Virus record (IMG/VR): IMGVR_UViG_3300036790_000286 | Location: 1-64,000 of that record | Reading direction: 5' to 3' (one strand) | Length of the DNA stretch: 64,000 nt | Source of the DNA: a virus | Shown here: positions 14,739 to 23,303 of the stretch, piece by piece | Layout of the letters: every line of letters begins with the position of its first letter | Numbering within the stretch: position 1 is the first letter of the stretch | The notes under the pieces: model-generated | Database searches by the model: none | Seen by the model: the letters and a program-made list of their open reading frames with translations, nothing else | What the model was told of the DNA's origin: nothing | Position numbers and translations under genes: made by a program

Positions 14739-15548
14739 GTGTCTCGGAACAGCACGATAGCGACGGTTACGGGCTGCTGCTGCGCAGTAGCCCTTTCCTC
14801 GTTTCTGTGCTGGTTCCTGTATCAGGAGCGGCAGGACTCCCGCGCCGTAACCTCGAGCGCCACAGCCGCCGTTTCATTGATCGCCAAACAGCTCACGAAA
14901 AACGCCGATGGCTTCGACCAGACCCGCGCGGTGCTGACTGCGGTGGTCACGGAATTCACCCGGCCCTGCCAGGGGCGCGGCGATGACCCGAATAAATGCG
15001 GACTGCTGGCGCAGGTGAAGGCGACGGCGATCCGCCTTGGGGACGCTGTAGTTACAACGCAATTACAGGTTAAGAACAGCCAGCGCATTATGAACGCGGC
15101 TGCCGACGCGCTTACCGGCGCCGCCGCGGACGTCCACAGCGCGACGATCCATGCCGATGGGGCCGTCGATGAGTTGCAGACTGACCTCGACACCGGCAAC
15201 AGATACTCTCCGGTGTCCGGGCTCAACGTCGCCGTCGCGGGCTGGGGCGAAACGGGGACGGACTTCCACAAGCTGCTGACCGACCCGGACAGCAACGTGA
15301 ATGTCATGTTCGCGAACGCGAATGGCGCACTGGGCCACTTCAACCACATGGCCGCCGACTCCGACCTGAAGTGGCACGCGCTCCTGTTCCCGCCGCCCTG
15401 CCACAGTCTCGGATGCCATGCTCTCCAGATCGTAAACGGCGTGCGTGTTGCCGTCGGCGTTGTTGCCCCAGCTGCCGACCTGAACGAAATGTTCAGAGGG
15501 GAGCTGATTCGCGGGACTATCACCGTCAAGCAGGAGCCGCAACCGTGA
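14739..15548 (+). CDS. Membrane-anchored hypothetical protein (269 aa)
   Basis: GTG 14739, four bases after the previous stop. One N-terminal transmembrane helix with cysteines (CCCAVALSSFLCWFLY, residues 13-28) precedes a long helical region (residues 35-150) with heptad-like spacing and a short Cys loop (PCQGRGDDPNKC). The C-terminal part contains a second Cys pair (PPPCHSLGC) and hydrophobic segments. An inner-membrane protein with a large periplasmic domain is the simplest reading. It may play a spanin-like or lysis-regulating role given its neighbours, but no homologous family is recognised. Confidence 0.55.
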   Translation: MSRNSTIATVTGCCCAVALSSFLCWFLYQERQDSRAVTSSATAAVSLIAKQLTKNADGFDQTRAVLTAVVTEFTRPCQGRGDDPNKCGLLAQVKATAIRLGDAVVTTQLQVKNSQRIMNAAADALTGAAADVHSATIHADGAVDELQTDLDTGNRYSPVSGLNVAVAGWGETGTDFHKLLTDPDSNVNVMFANANGALGHFNHMAADSDLKWHALLFPPPCHSLGCHALQIVNGVRVAVGVVAPAADLNEMFRGELIRGTITVKQEPQP

Positions 15549-15715
15549 TCAACCGCTACGACATCCTCGGCGCGCTAACCTTCCTCGCATTCGGAGTGCT
15601 GTTTATCATCGCCTGCCTTCTCGGGCGGAAGCGCGAATGTTCCCTTTGCGGCGGTGATGGGCGTAACCCGTGGGGTGGCAAATGCCAGGTTTGCGGAGGG
15701 AAGGGCAAGATATGA
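15545..15715 (+). CDS. Small membrane protein with CxxC zinc knuckles (56 aa)
   Basis: GTG 15545 overlaps the stop of the preceding gene (GTGA), and its own stop overlaps the next start (ATGA), so it is tightly coupled on both sides. Residues 8-28 are a transmembrane helix; the remaining 28 residues hold CSLCGGDGR and CQVCGGKG, two DnaJ-type knuckles forming a probable zinc site next to the membrane. No function is known for such mini-proteins. Confidence 0.6.
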   Translation: MINRYDILGALTFLAFGVLFIIACLLGRKRECSLCGGDGRNPWGGKCQVCGGKGKI

Positions 15716-16200
15716 CCCCCGAGGGACAGCGTTTCATTGATCTACTGACACCGGACATGGTGCGCGCCTTCTTCCTGTTGTGCTGGAACGCCGATAGCTA
15801 CGAGAAACTCGCGCCGACGATTGGGGCGAATCCAGAAGCACTGGAAGTGATGGCAGAGAGAATGTTCGAGCGCGCGGGGGTGGACTCTCGCCTCGGGCTG
15901 TTGCTGTTCGCAGTGAGAAACGGCATCGGACCCACGACGCTTGAGTCCCCAACCGAATCCAGCCCATGGAAGAGCTTTCGCGCCTACTTCAACCGAAAGT
16001 CGGAGGCCCCGCAGGTCTGGTCGGTGGATGAAGGCACCCAGGAATCTGAGGTCAACGTGAAGGAATACCTCATCCCTCCAGGATGCGGCGCGCAATCGCA
16101 CTGGAACGATACGCCGGCAAACAATGACACCCCCGCGGCCTGGATCACTGTCACAGCGCGCGGGTACAAGATAATCGGCGGGACACTCATCTTCTACTGA
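15712..16200 (+). CDS. Hypothetical protein (162 aa)
   Basis: ATG 15712 overlaps the previous stop (ATGA). The N-terminal half is helical (RFIDLLTPDMVRAFFLLCW, then a helix-turn-helix-like ANPEALEVMAERMF). The C-terminal half is beta-rich and ends in TARGYKIIGGTLIFY. It is the last gene before the late element and endolysin. No family recognised. Confidence 0.55.
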   Translation: MTPEGQRFIDLLTPDMVRAFFLLCWNADSYEKLAPTIGANPEALEVMAERMFERAGVDSRLGLLLFAVRNGIGPTTLESPTESSPWKSFRAYFNRKSEAPQVWSVDEGTQESEVNVKEYLIPPGCGAQSHWNDTPANNDTPAAWITVTARGYKIIGGTLIFY

Positions 16201-16233
16201 CGCCGCGCGCAACCGGCTTCCCTTTTTGGTGGC

Positions 16234-16254
16234 TAATGGTAATCTCTGCCGCGC
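16234..16254 (+). promoter_or_regulatory. Late promoter-like element, copy 3 (leaderless type)
   Basis: TAATGGTAATCTCTGCCGCGC ends directly against ATG 16255, with TGGTAATCT at 16237-16245. With TAATCT as a -10 box, transcription would start within about 3 bases of the endolysin ATG, and no ribosome site is present. Confidence 0.7.
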
Positions 16255-16773
16255 ATGGCCGAGCTTCAGCCCACAGACGCAGGTAGCAACATCTACCTCC
16301 CGCCATTTCTTGACCTCGTGGCGTGGTCCGAGGGCACATCGCGTAACCCTGCGACGAAGAACGACGGCTACGACGTGATCGTCACCAGCCACACCGGAAT
16401 CCCGGAAATCTTCACCGACTACACCGACCATCCGTTCGATCAGGGACGGGCGCCGGTTCTGGTTCGGGCTGGCAGTGCTGGGGGGAGGCCGCTCTACTCC
16501 GACGCCGCTGGCCGATATCAGGAGATGCTGAAAATCTGGCGGGCCTACCGCAGCCAGCTGAACCTTCCCGACTTCTCCCCCCGCTCTCAGGACCTCATCG
16601 CGCGCCAGCTCATCAGCGACTGCAACGCGCTCCATCTGATCGCAGGCGGAGAAATCGGCGCTGCCATCACAGCCTGCTCGAAGGAGTGGGCCAGCTTCCC
16701 GGGAAACAGCTACGGGCAGGGCAATAACTCGATGGACGCTCTGCTTGCCAAATATGCAGAACTGAAGGGGTAA
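16255..16773 (+). CDS. Endolysin, lambda R-like lytic transglycosylase
   Basis: The 172-residue protein aligns along its length with the phage lambda R endolysin family, which cleaves peptidoglycan glycan strands with formation of a 1,6-anhydro product. The catalytic Glu26 lies in LVAWSEGT. Other hallmarks are GYDVIVTS, FTDYTDHPF, AAGRYQ, DFSPRSQDLIARQLI and CSKEWASFPGNSYGQ. There is no signal peptide or SAR helix, so a holin is needed for release. The start is fixed by the late element abutting the ATG. This is the clearest lysis gene in the window and indicates a Gram-negative host. Confidence 0.93.
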   Translation: MAELQPTDAGSNIYLPPFLDLVAWSEGTSRNPATKNDGYDVIVTSHTGIPEIFTDYTDHPFDQGRAPVLVRAGSAGGRPLYSDAAGRYQEMLKIWRAYRSQLNLPDFSPRSQDLIARQLISDCNALHLIAGGEIGAAITACSKEWASFPGNSYGQGNNSMDALLAKYAELKG

Positions 16774-16778
16774 CGACG

Positions 16779-17243
16779 ATGATTCCAGGCACTCAGGGAA
16801 AAATGCCGCCGCCTGCGCAACCGATGCAGAACACGGCGCGCCCAATGCCAGCCAAACCCGCCATGGCCAGCCCCGAAGACAGACTGCGCCAGGCGCTGGG
16901 CCTCAGAGCCGGCGAACCAATCCCTGAGCAGCTGATGCAGCAGGTTCTGGCCGGGGACCGCGGGCCGGAGATGCAGAAGATGGGGCAGGAAGCCAAGGCC
17001 GCGCCCGGGAATTCGATGCCCGGCCGCCCCGACAGCCAGCAACAGGTACCAGCCGCCAAGCCGCCGATGGATGACGCGAGACGCTTCTTCGGCGGCCGCC
17101 CTTCCGCAGCGCCCCCGCCCCCGATGGCGAACGGATCGGGTGGTCAGGACATGAGCCCTGCGCAACCCGGCATGGACGATGACGATGAGGACGACACGAA
17201 CGGACCGCCGAACGCGCGGGCCATCTTCGGAGGGAGGAGATAG
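16779..17243 (+). CDS. Proline/glutamine-rich hypothetical protein (154 aa)
   Basis: ATG 16779, five bases after the endolysin stop. Mostly low-complexity (Pro, Ala, Gln, Met) and acidic at the C-terminus (DDDDEDD), ending with ARAIFGGRR; residues 30-60 (EDRLRQALGLRAGEPIPEQ) form the only folded-looking segment. Phage scaffold-associated or minor head proteins can look like this. It lies in the run leading to the portal gene; no function assigned. Confidence 0.55.
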   Translation: MIPGTQGKMPPPAQPMQNTARPMPAKPAMASPEDRLRQALGLRAGEPIPEQLMQQVLAGDRGPEMQKMGQEAKAAPGNSMPGRPDSQQQVPAAKPPMDDARRFFGGRPSAAPPPPMANGSGGQDMSPAQPGMDDDDEDDTNGPPNARAIFGGRR

Positions 17244-17245
17244 CG

Positions 17246-17617
17246 ATGCCGGCAAAACAACTCATCGCCGTAACCGCTGCCGCCTATGTCACCGTCTCTG
17301 CCACGATCTTCTCGCAGTACGTCGAGATCCAGGAAGACGCCTCCGGCTCGGCCGCAGGCCTTGAGGTGACATTCCCGGACGACAACTTTACCCAGGCTTA
17401 CGAATATCAGCCCTCCGCGCAGCCCATCAAGATTGGCACTCCCATCGTCACGGGAAAGTCCGGGAGCGCGCGACTGGTTGGGAAACCCGATCGCACCGTC
17501 TCTGTGCCCAGCAGCGTCACGGGCAAGTACGTCAACGTCGATGAACCCGCCACGATCTATTGCAAGGTGAAATCGCTGGGGGCGAACACGAACATTCGCG
17601 TGGATGAGAGGCCCTAA
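17246..17617 (+). CDS. Hypothetical structural-region protein (123 aa)
   Basis: ATG 17246 with GGGAGGAG upstream. The product is beta-rich (VTAAAYVTVSATIFSQYVEI, then further strands) and looks like a compact jelly-roll or Ig-like domain, as for a decoration or minor capsid protein. No signal peptide (the N-terminus is MPAKQL and only moderately hydrophobic). It lies upstream of the portal. The virion role is inferred from position. Confidence 0.5.
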   Translation: MPAKQLIAVTAAAYVTVSATIFSQYVEIQEDASGSAAGLEVTFPDDNFTQAYEYQPSAQPIKIGTPIVTGKSGSARLVGKPDRTVSVPSSVTGKYVNVDEPATIYCKVKSLGANTNIRVDERP

Positions 17618-17620
17618 CGA

Positions 17621-18082
17621 ATGTGGGAGTTCCCCTTCCTTTCGCTGCGGTCACACCGTGAAACGCTTGCGGCAAAAGACGAGACGATTGCAATCCAACA
17701 GGAGACGATTGCCAACTTAACGGCTTCCCTTCATGCGTTTGATTCCCTCATCGAATCGCTGAAACCAAAGGCCCAGGTTCCTGTCCCCGCAAGGGAAAGA
17801 GAGCGGACACCCCGCGCGCCAGCCATCGACTACGCGGCCCTTGACCCCGATAACAACGAACAGCTGGTAAGCGCGGCATTGGCAGAGATGGGGCCTGGCA
17901 AACACAACGTGGTACGCCTCCAACAGAGGGTCCAGCACATTCGGCGCACCATCATCGCGGCACAGAAAGAGAGAGAGCGTCGCGCCCTTGAACCGGGGCC
18001 GCCGATTCCCGCGGCAATCGAGCAGCTCATCGAGGAAACCTTGGCGCAGGGAGAATCGGCCGGCGCGGAAATGGTGGCCTAG
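17621..18082 (+). CDS. Coiled-coil hypothetical protein (153 aa)
   Basis: ATG 17621, four bases after the previous stop. Residues 10-50 form a coiled coil (ETLAAKDETIAIQQETIANL), the middle is Pro/Arg-rich, and residues 80-150 are helical and charged. It sits directly before the portal gene. It could be a head-assembly accessory protein; no family recognised. Confidence 0.5.
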   Translation: MWEFPFLSLRSHRETLAAKDETIAIQQETIANLTASLHAFDSLIESLKPKAQVPVPARERERTPRAPAIDYAALDPDNNEQLVSAALAEMGPGKHNVVRLQQRVQHIRRTIIAAQKERERRALEPGPPIPAAIEQLIEETLAQGESAGAEMVA

Positions 18083-18085
18083 CCC

Positions 18086-20524
18086 GTGGCCTCAACCGCT
18101 GTCGTTCCCACCGCCAAACTCGGAAGCAGTGCGCAGCTCGAGGACCAGCGCACGTCCTCCATCGAACCATCCCAGGACAATCCGCAGGAGGGGACCGGGG
18201 AAGAGGCTGCCGCCGCCGCCGAGCTTACTAAGGAGCAGGAACAGGCGCTGCTCGAAGTTCGGCGGATGTACAAGGATAATTGGGCACCGAAACGCAACGT
18301 CTTCCTGCGTCGCGCCCTGCGGGCCTTCGAAGTCCTGAAGAACAACCCTTACATCCTCTACAACGAAACCACCGTCGATTACGACTCTCTGGCCATGATC
18401 CTGCAGGGACAGGCGGGCAAAGAGGACATCGACTTATACCAATATCAGGACAACATTTACCAGATGCTGGCGCTGTCGTTCATCGCGGCCCTGAGCGTCG
18501 ACAACGCGACAACTCGCTACCAGCCTGTGGACGCGCAGAACGAAGAAGACATTGTGATCGCCAAGAAGGCGAGCACCATCCACGATCACAACGAGCGCAG
18601 AAATGGTAAAGAAGCGCTCCAGCAGCTGGAGCTTCTCTATATTTGGTGCGCGGGCAGTTACTTCACTTATGTCCGCCAGATCATTGATCGGAACCGCGCC
18701 GGGGTTTCTAAACAGCCGATCATGGAGATGCAGGAGCAGATGGTCGCTCCTAACCGTTATATCTGCCCAAACTGCGGAGCGGTGATCCCTGAGACCCAGC
18801 TGAATCCGTTTGGAACGCCCACCTGTCCTAACTGCCGGGGACCGCTGGGCGACGCAGACTGGTTCGAATCGCAATCTATTCCGATGCCGACTAAGGTTGG
18901 GGAAGTCGAAACCCCCAATGGAATGACCGCTTTCAACGTGTACAGCGGTTTGAATGTCGACGCGGATCCCGACGCGCAGGAGTTGTACGAGTCCCCGCTG
19001 ATCGACCTCGAGGTGGAAGTTCCGCTCGCCTCGGTTCGTGCGCAGTTCCCGGCAATGTACAACGTGCTCCAGCCGAGCACCACCGGCGATGGGACGGCCG
19101 ACGGCGATTATGGCAAGAAGGCGCGCAAGCAAATTACGTCTCCCGCCGGCATCGGGCCATCTCTGGTAGGCAAGGACAACGGCACCTACTCCCGGTGCTG
19201 GATGCAGCCCGACGCCTTCTACATCCTTGACGACAAGGTGATGGCCGACTCTCTGAAAGAGAAATTCCCCAACGGGGTACGGTTGGTCAGCTACGTCGGT
19301 GAAATCTTCCTGCAGGCCGTTCCCGAACGGATGATGGATCACTGGAGCTGGTGCCCAACGATCAAAGGCTTGGGGCTCTACCCGTTCGGCGCAGGGGACG
19401 CGGCCCTCGACATCCAGGCGCGCATCAACGATGCCGCAAACACCATCCACGCCTACCTTGATCGCCTGGCCTTCGGCACTATCCTGGCCGATCAGGACTA
19501 TATCGACGTCGCCGCGCTGGACCAAAAAGCGCTCATCCCCGGTAACTTCACGGGGGTTAGCCGCACCGATGAGGACACGGGCGTAAGTAAGCCGCTGAGT
19601 GATTTGCTCTTCCAGCCGGAATTCCACATCGACAGCAAAATCTATGAGTATGAGCCAAACCTGATCCAGCTCGCCCAGGTTATCTCCGGGGTTCAGCCGC
19701 AGGTATTCGGGGGCAGTGACCCGAACGTTCAGACCGCATCCGGACAGAAGCAGGCGCTCAATACTGCGACGGGTCGGCTGATGCTTTACCTGAAGCGCAT
19801 TCGCGAGGAGCGCGCCGCCCGCGCCAAAAACTCCGTCCAGTGCACCGTCGACAACATGGACGACGAGATGAAGATGGTGATGGACGGGGAAACCGACGGG
19901 GACTACCGCACGGAAACCCTGCTCAAGAATGAGCTGACCGGCGATTTTCTGGCTTACCCGGAGGACGAAGAAGGATTCCCGTCCACCTATCAGGAGATAC
20001 AGGCTCGAATTACGGAGCTGCTGACCCAGGGAGCGAAGAGCCCCTTCCTCGCCGCCATTCTTTCGGATCCCGATACGCAACGGGTGGTCGCCCGCTACAT
20101 CCTCCCCGACGAAATCAAATTGCCCGGGGATGCGGAGCGGGCGCGGGTCAAGATCATCCTGCACCAGTTGTCGCAGTCCAAGCCGCGGATGGTGCCGGGC
20201 CCGACCGGCCACCCCATGGTCCTGCCGTCCATTATGCCGAACCCGGACTTTGACGACATGCAGATGGCGGTGATGCTCACGAAGAACTGGTTGCAACAGA
20301 ACTGGCAGATGCAGGAGAAGAAGCCGAAAGCCTTTGCCAACGTCCTGGCATTCCTGCGGATCTGCGCTCAGATGAACGCGCAGAACCAGATAAAGATGCA
20401 GCTGATGGCCCAGGCTGCTGCCGGCGGTGGCGCACCTGGACCAGGCGGTCCCGGTGCCGGCCCGCGTCCAATCCCGCGTCTCGGACCTGGTGGTCCGCCT
20501 CCGCCGGGAGGTCCGCCGCAGTGA
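18086..20524 (+). CDS. Portal protein with inserted zinc ribbon
   Basis: An 812-residue protein of portal type: a long mixed alpha/beta body, a clip/stem-like helical region (NDAANTIHAYLDRLAFGT, residues 450-470) and a region around NVQTASGQKQALNTATGR typical of portals of short-tailed and related phages. The portal forms the dodecameric ring at the unique capsid vertex through which DNA is packaged and ejected. Residues 227-250 hold two CPNC knuckles (Cys227, 230, 247, 250), a zinc ribbon not standard in portals. The C-terminus is Gly/Pro-rich. The start is GTG 18086 with a weak ribosome site, so ATG-less initiation by coupling is likely. The histidine phosphatase start overlaps the stop. 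Confidence 0.75.
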   Translation: MASTAVVPTAKLGSSAQLEDQRTSSIEPSQDNPQEGTGEEAAAAAELTKEQEQALLEVRRMYKDNWAPKRNVFLRRALRAFEVLKNNPYILYNETTVDYDSLAMILQGQAGKEDIDLYQYQDNIYQMLALSFIAALSVDNATTRYQPVDAQNEEDIVIAKKASTIHDHNERRNGKEALQQLELLYIWCAGSYFTYVRQIIDRNRAGVSKQPIMEMQEQMVAPNRYICPNCGAVIPETQLNPFGTPTCPNCRGPLGDADWFESQSIPMPTKVGEVETPNGMTAFNVYSGLNVDADPDAQELYESPLIDLEVEVPLASVRAQFPAMYNVLQPSTTGDGTADGDYGKKARKQITSPAGIGPSLVGKDNGTYSRCWMQPDAFYILDDKVMADSLKEKFPNGVRLVSYVGEIFLQAVPERMMDHWSWCPTIKGLGLYPFGAGDAALDIQARINDAANTIHAYLDRLAFGTILADQDYIDVAALDQKALIPGNFTGVSRTDEDTGVSKPLSDLLFQPEFHIDSKIYEYEPNLIQLAQVISGVQPQVFGGSDPNVQTASGQKQALNTATGRLMLYLKRIREERAARAKNSVQCTVDNMDDEMKMVMDGETDGDYRTETLLKNELTGDFLAYPEDEEGFPSTYQEIQARITELLTQGAKSPFLAAILSDPDTQRVVARYILPDEIKLPGDAERARVKIILHQLSQSKPRMVPGPTGHPMVLPSIMPNPDFDDMQMAVMLTKNWLQQNWQMQEKKPKAFANVLAFLRICAQMNAQNQIKMQLMAQAAAGGGAPGPGGPGAGPRPIPRLGPGGPPPPGGPPQ

Positions 20525-21141
20525 GCCGGAAGATGATCGCCGTGATCTGCCGGCACGGCGAGACGGATCTGAATGCCGGCAACCGTTTTCGCGGTTGGCT
20601 GGACGTGCCGCTTGATTCGGCCGGAGAAGAGCAGGCAGAGGCGGCGGCATCGTTTCTGACGCTCCAGTACGACATAAAGCGCATCATTTCCAGCCCACTG
20701 CTCCGCGCGTTCACCACCGCGCAACTATTCTCGAAAATGGCAGAGCTGCCCGTTTCTCAGGACCGCGGCCTTTTGCCCTGGCACGTCGGGATACTGTCCG
20801 GGCTGCCAAAGAACGAAGCCATGCCGGCGCTGAAACTTTTCGTTCAAAACCCCCATGTGAGCATCCCGAACGGAGAGAGCCTTCAGGACTTCGAGACGCG
20901 CGCGTGTGAGTTCTACACCCGCGAATTCAAAGAGGCGGAGAGTGAAGGGCTGACCGCGATGTTCGCGCACACCTCGAACGTCACCGTGCTTGAAAATCTG
21001 GTCTCTGGCTGCCGCGGCGGAGAACCGGAATCGGGAGAAACGGTCAAGCCGGGCGGGATCTGCGCGGTCTGGTTCGACGGTGAAAAGTACGAGGTGGAAC
21101 CCGTCTTCGGCAAGCCCGAGGCTGCAAACTACGGCAGCTGA
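20521..21141 (+). CDS. Histidine phosphatase superfamily protein
   Basis: GTG 20521 overlaps the portal stop (GTGA). The 206-residue protein has the phosphoglycerate-mutase/acid-phosphatase signature RHGE at residues 11-14 with catalytic His12, the phosphate-binding Arg62 (SSPLLRAFTTA) and the second catalytic histidine His150 (FAHTSN). A proton-donor Glu in the family position is not certain. Such enzymes remove phosphate from small metabolites or proteins via a phosphohistidine. Location between portal and scaffold is odd for a metabolic enzyme; it may act on head proteins or on a nucleotide/sugar phosphate during infection. No signal peptide, so cytoplasmic. Confidence 0.85.
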   Translation: MSRKMIAVICRHGETDLNAGNRFRGWLDVPLDSAGEEQAEAAASFLTLQYDIKRIISSPLLRAFTTAQLFSKMAELPVSQDRGLLPWHVGILSGLPKNEAMPALKLFVQNPHVSIPNGESLQDFETRACEFYTREFKEAESEGLTAMFAHTSNVTVLENLVSGCRGGEPESGETVKPGGICAVWFDGEKYEVEPVFGKPEAANYGS

Positions 21142-21150
21142 AAGCGCTGG

Positions 21151-21171
21151 TAATGGTAATCTCCCCCGCGC
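21151..21171 (+). promoter_or_regulatory. Late promoter-like element, copy 4
   Basis: TGGTAATCT at 21154-21162 followed by CCCCCGCGC (two changes from consensus). It lies 29 bases before ATG 21200, which has its own ribosome site. Confidence 0.6.
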
Positions 21172-21199
21172 AGTAAACCTACTTACGCAGGAGAGAGCA

Positions 21200-21685
21200 A
21201 TGGCACCAATCACGTTCCGTAACTCGAAAATCGTCTATTACGGGCCGCACAGTTGTGAGAATTGCGGCGTCACCATCGCAAAAATGGGGAGAGAGTGGGG
21301 CGGTACCGCCTTCACTTATCCCGAGGGGCCAATCTACCCAAACACCGAGTGGCACCCCCACGTTTGTGACCCCACAGCCAGCAAAGTTCTTGCCGCGAAC
21401 CGCGCAGCAGAACGCATTATCGTTGATTGGCCAAACGCGGTTGCCCACCAGGTTGGCAAGCTCGGCTACGTCGTCCTCGGACGGCCACTTGAACCAGGAC
21501 ACCAGCACGGCCTTGTCATCAGCGGGTGTAGCACATTCTTTGATACGGACGATGCTGCCTGGGTGGGGGCGTTGCGAGTGCTCAACGAGCACATGCCTTA
21601 CTGGGAAATGGACCTCCGAAAGTATCACGCGAATTCGGAGTTTTCCGATGATCTGGACCGACTGCCGGAGTGTCCTACCCCGTAG
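21200..21685 (+). CDS. Hypothetical zinc-knuckle protein (161 aa)
   Basis: ATG 21200 with CAGGAGAG upstream. An N-terminal SCENCG knuckle with a distant HVCD could bind zinc; the rest is mixed alpha/beta with an acidic C-terminus (EFSDDLDRLPEC). No family recognised. It forms a one-gene unit between two late elements, so it can be expressed separately from the portal and scaffold groups. Confidence 0.6.
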   Translation: MAPITFRNSKIVYYGPHSCENCGVTIAKMGREWGGTAFTYPEGPIYPNTEWHPHVCDPTASKVLAANRAAERIIVDWPNAVAHQVGKLGYVVLGRPLEPGHQHGLVISGCSTFFDTDDAAWVGALRVLNEHMPYWEMDLRKYHANSEFSDDLDRLPECPTP

Positions 21686-21730
21686 GTAAGCGAGCTGGGA
21701 ATTGTCGCCATCGTTTGCGTTTTTGACCGC

Positions 21731-21751
21731 TAATGGTAATCTCTGCGGCGC
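21731..21751 (+). promoter_or_regulatory. Late promoter-like element, copy 5 (leaderless type)
   Basis: TGGTAATCT at 21734-21742 followed by CTGCGGCGC, then ATG 21754. No ribosome site precedes the scaffold start, as for copies 3, 7 and 8. Confidence 0.7.
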
Positions 21752-21753
21752 AA

Positions 21754-23244
21754 ATGGCAAACGCGACGACAGTTCCCAGCACCCCCGCAGCAGCAGCGCC
21801 TTCGGCCAGCGCCGCACCCGCCACGCCAGCGACTCCTTCCGCGACTCCCGCCACGCCCGCGACTCCCGCTGCTGCCCCTCCTTCCACCGAGGGTCAGTCG
21901 CTCGAACAGCGTCTCGCTGCCGCAATCGGTCCCGGAATGAAAGAGGCCGCACAAGCGCCTTCCGCCGCCGAAGTTCCGCCGCCGGCCGTGGAGGAGCCAC
22001 CGCCCGGGGAGGCCGCGGTCCTGCCGCCAACCCCAGAAGAAGAGGCTGCCGCTGCTGCCGCCGCCGCTGCTGGTGAAGGTGCAGGCGAAGAAGAATTTGA
22101 CGAGTTGCTTGGAGACGCGCAAACGCTGGCGCCCAGGGACCTCGCCGCAAAGATCGAAGCCAGCCCCGAGCTGAAAGCCGCTCTCGAGAAGAGTCCCGAG
22201 ATCCGCGACCTTCTGTTCTCGAATGCCCGGAACGCTGCCAAGGCAAAACCGTATACCGATCGGTTCGGGTCTCCCGAGGAGGCGGACGCGGTGATCGCCG
22301 GGCACCAGGCGTATTCGAACATCGCCGGATTGCTCGGCGGCGTAAAGCGCGAAGACATTGGCAGCACCCAGGCAGTCATCGACGCCATGCGGAATTTGAC
22401 CGCGCTGCGCGACGATGACGGCAATCCCCTCAAGGATGAGCAGGGGAATGTTCGCACCGACGGCACCGTCGGGCGGTTCATGCGGAATTTTGTCGTAATG
22501 ACGTTCGGCAACTTAGAGCGTCAAGCCAAACAATCGGGCGATGATGAGACCCTTGCAGCCCTCGATCACACCATGGAGAGGTTAGGATTCCGCGCCCCCT
22601 CCAGCGCGGGACAAGGTGAGAGCGAGGAACTGAAGGCTCAACGCACCGCACTTACAGAACAGCAGCGCCAACTGGACGCCCAGCGGGATCAGGGCCGAAA
22701 GGAAGCGCTGGATCAGCACGACCAGCAGGTCTTCAGCAAGATTCAGACGGGGATTGACGATGCGGTGAAATCCATTCTCGATCGCGCGACCGGGCTTACG
22801 CCCTTTGCGCGGGAGAGCGCCGACGAGAAAATCCGCGCTGCCCTTGGGAAGGCCATTATGAGCAGCCCGGCGTATCAAACCGAGCTGGATCAGATTGTCC
22901 GAATGCCGGTCGGCGCGAAGCGGGAAGCCGCACATGTAGCACTCGCAAATCGCTATATGCAGTCGCATCTGTCCCGCGTCGCCAAGCCCATTCTGTCAGC
23001 AGCGGGCATCACGATCGCCAAGAAGGCTGCGGCTAACGCCACAGCCACGGCCGCACGCACGGAAGCCGCGCGTAGCGAGGTAAGAGGCAGCGCAGCGCCA
23101 ACAGCCGCTTCGAGGGCTCCGGCCACCGAAGCAAAATCCCACGCGGACCTCAAGGCCGAACTGACTCAGAAATTTGGCCGCGAGCCCTCGCTGGACGAAA
23201 TGCTGAAGGCGAGAATCAGCCCTGCTTTTGCCCGCTCCGCTTAG
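21754..23244 (+). CDS. Scaffold-like head assembly protein
   Basis: A 496-residue protein directly before the capsid gene. Residues 1-110 are Ala/Pro/Glu-rich and disordered; residues 110-300 are helical and charged, with a dimerisation-like segment (EELKAQRTALTEQQRQLDAQ); residues 330-420 are helical; and the C-terminus is basic and Ala-rich (EPSLDEMLKARISPAF). This is the usual layout of phage scaffolds, which bind capsid subunits through a small basic C-terminal helix and leave the mature head. No protease motif is seen, so a protease fusion is not supported. The start is fixed by the late element at the ATG. Confidence 0.7.
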   Translation: MANATTVPSTPAAAAPSASAAPATPATPSATPATPATPAAAPPSTEGQSLEQRLAAAIGPGMKEAAQAPSAAEVPPPAVEEPPPGEAAVLPPTPEEEAAAAAAAAAGEGAGEEEFDELLGDAQTLAPRDLAAKIEASPELKAALEKSPEIRDLLFSNARNAAKAKPYTDRFGSPEEADAVIAGHQAYSNIAGLLGGVKREDIGSTQAVIDAMRNLTALRDDDGNPLKDEQGNVRTDGTVGRFMRNFVVMTFGNLERQAKQSGDDETLAALDHTMERLGFRAPSSAGQGESEELKAQRTALTEQQRQLDAQRDQGRKEALDQHDQQVFSKIQTGIDDAVKSILDRATGLTPFARESADEKIRAALGKAIMSSPAYQTELDQIVRMPVGAKREAAHVALANRYMQSHLSRVAKPILSAAGITIAKKAAANATATAARTEAARSEVRGSAAPTAASRAPATEAKSHADLKAELTQKFGREPSLDEMLKARISPAFARSA

Positions 23245-23303
23245 TTTCCAGTGCGTCGCGAAGATGAGGACGCTTCACCAGCCATAGGACAGGAGCCTTT
23301 CTC

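Noticed and set aside
18434-20650. 738-codon open frame antisense to the portal gene
   Set aside because: Mirror of a high-GC gene; the translation is Arg/Val/His-rich without motifs and the plus strand carries a convincing portal.
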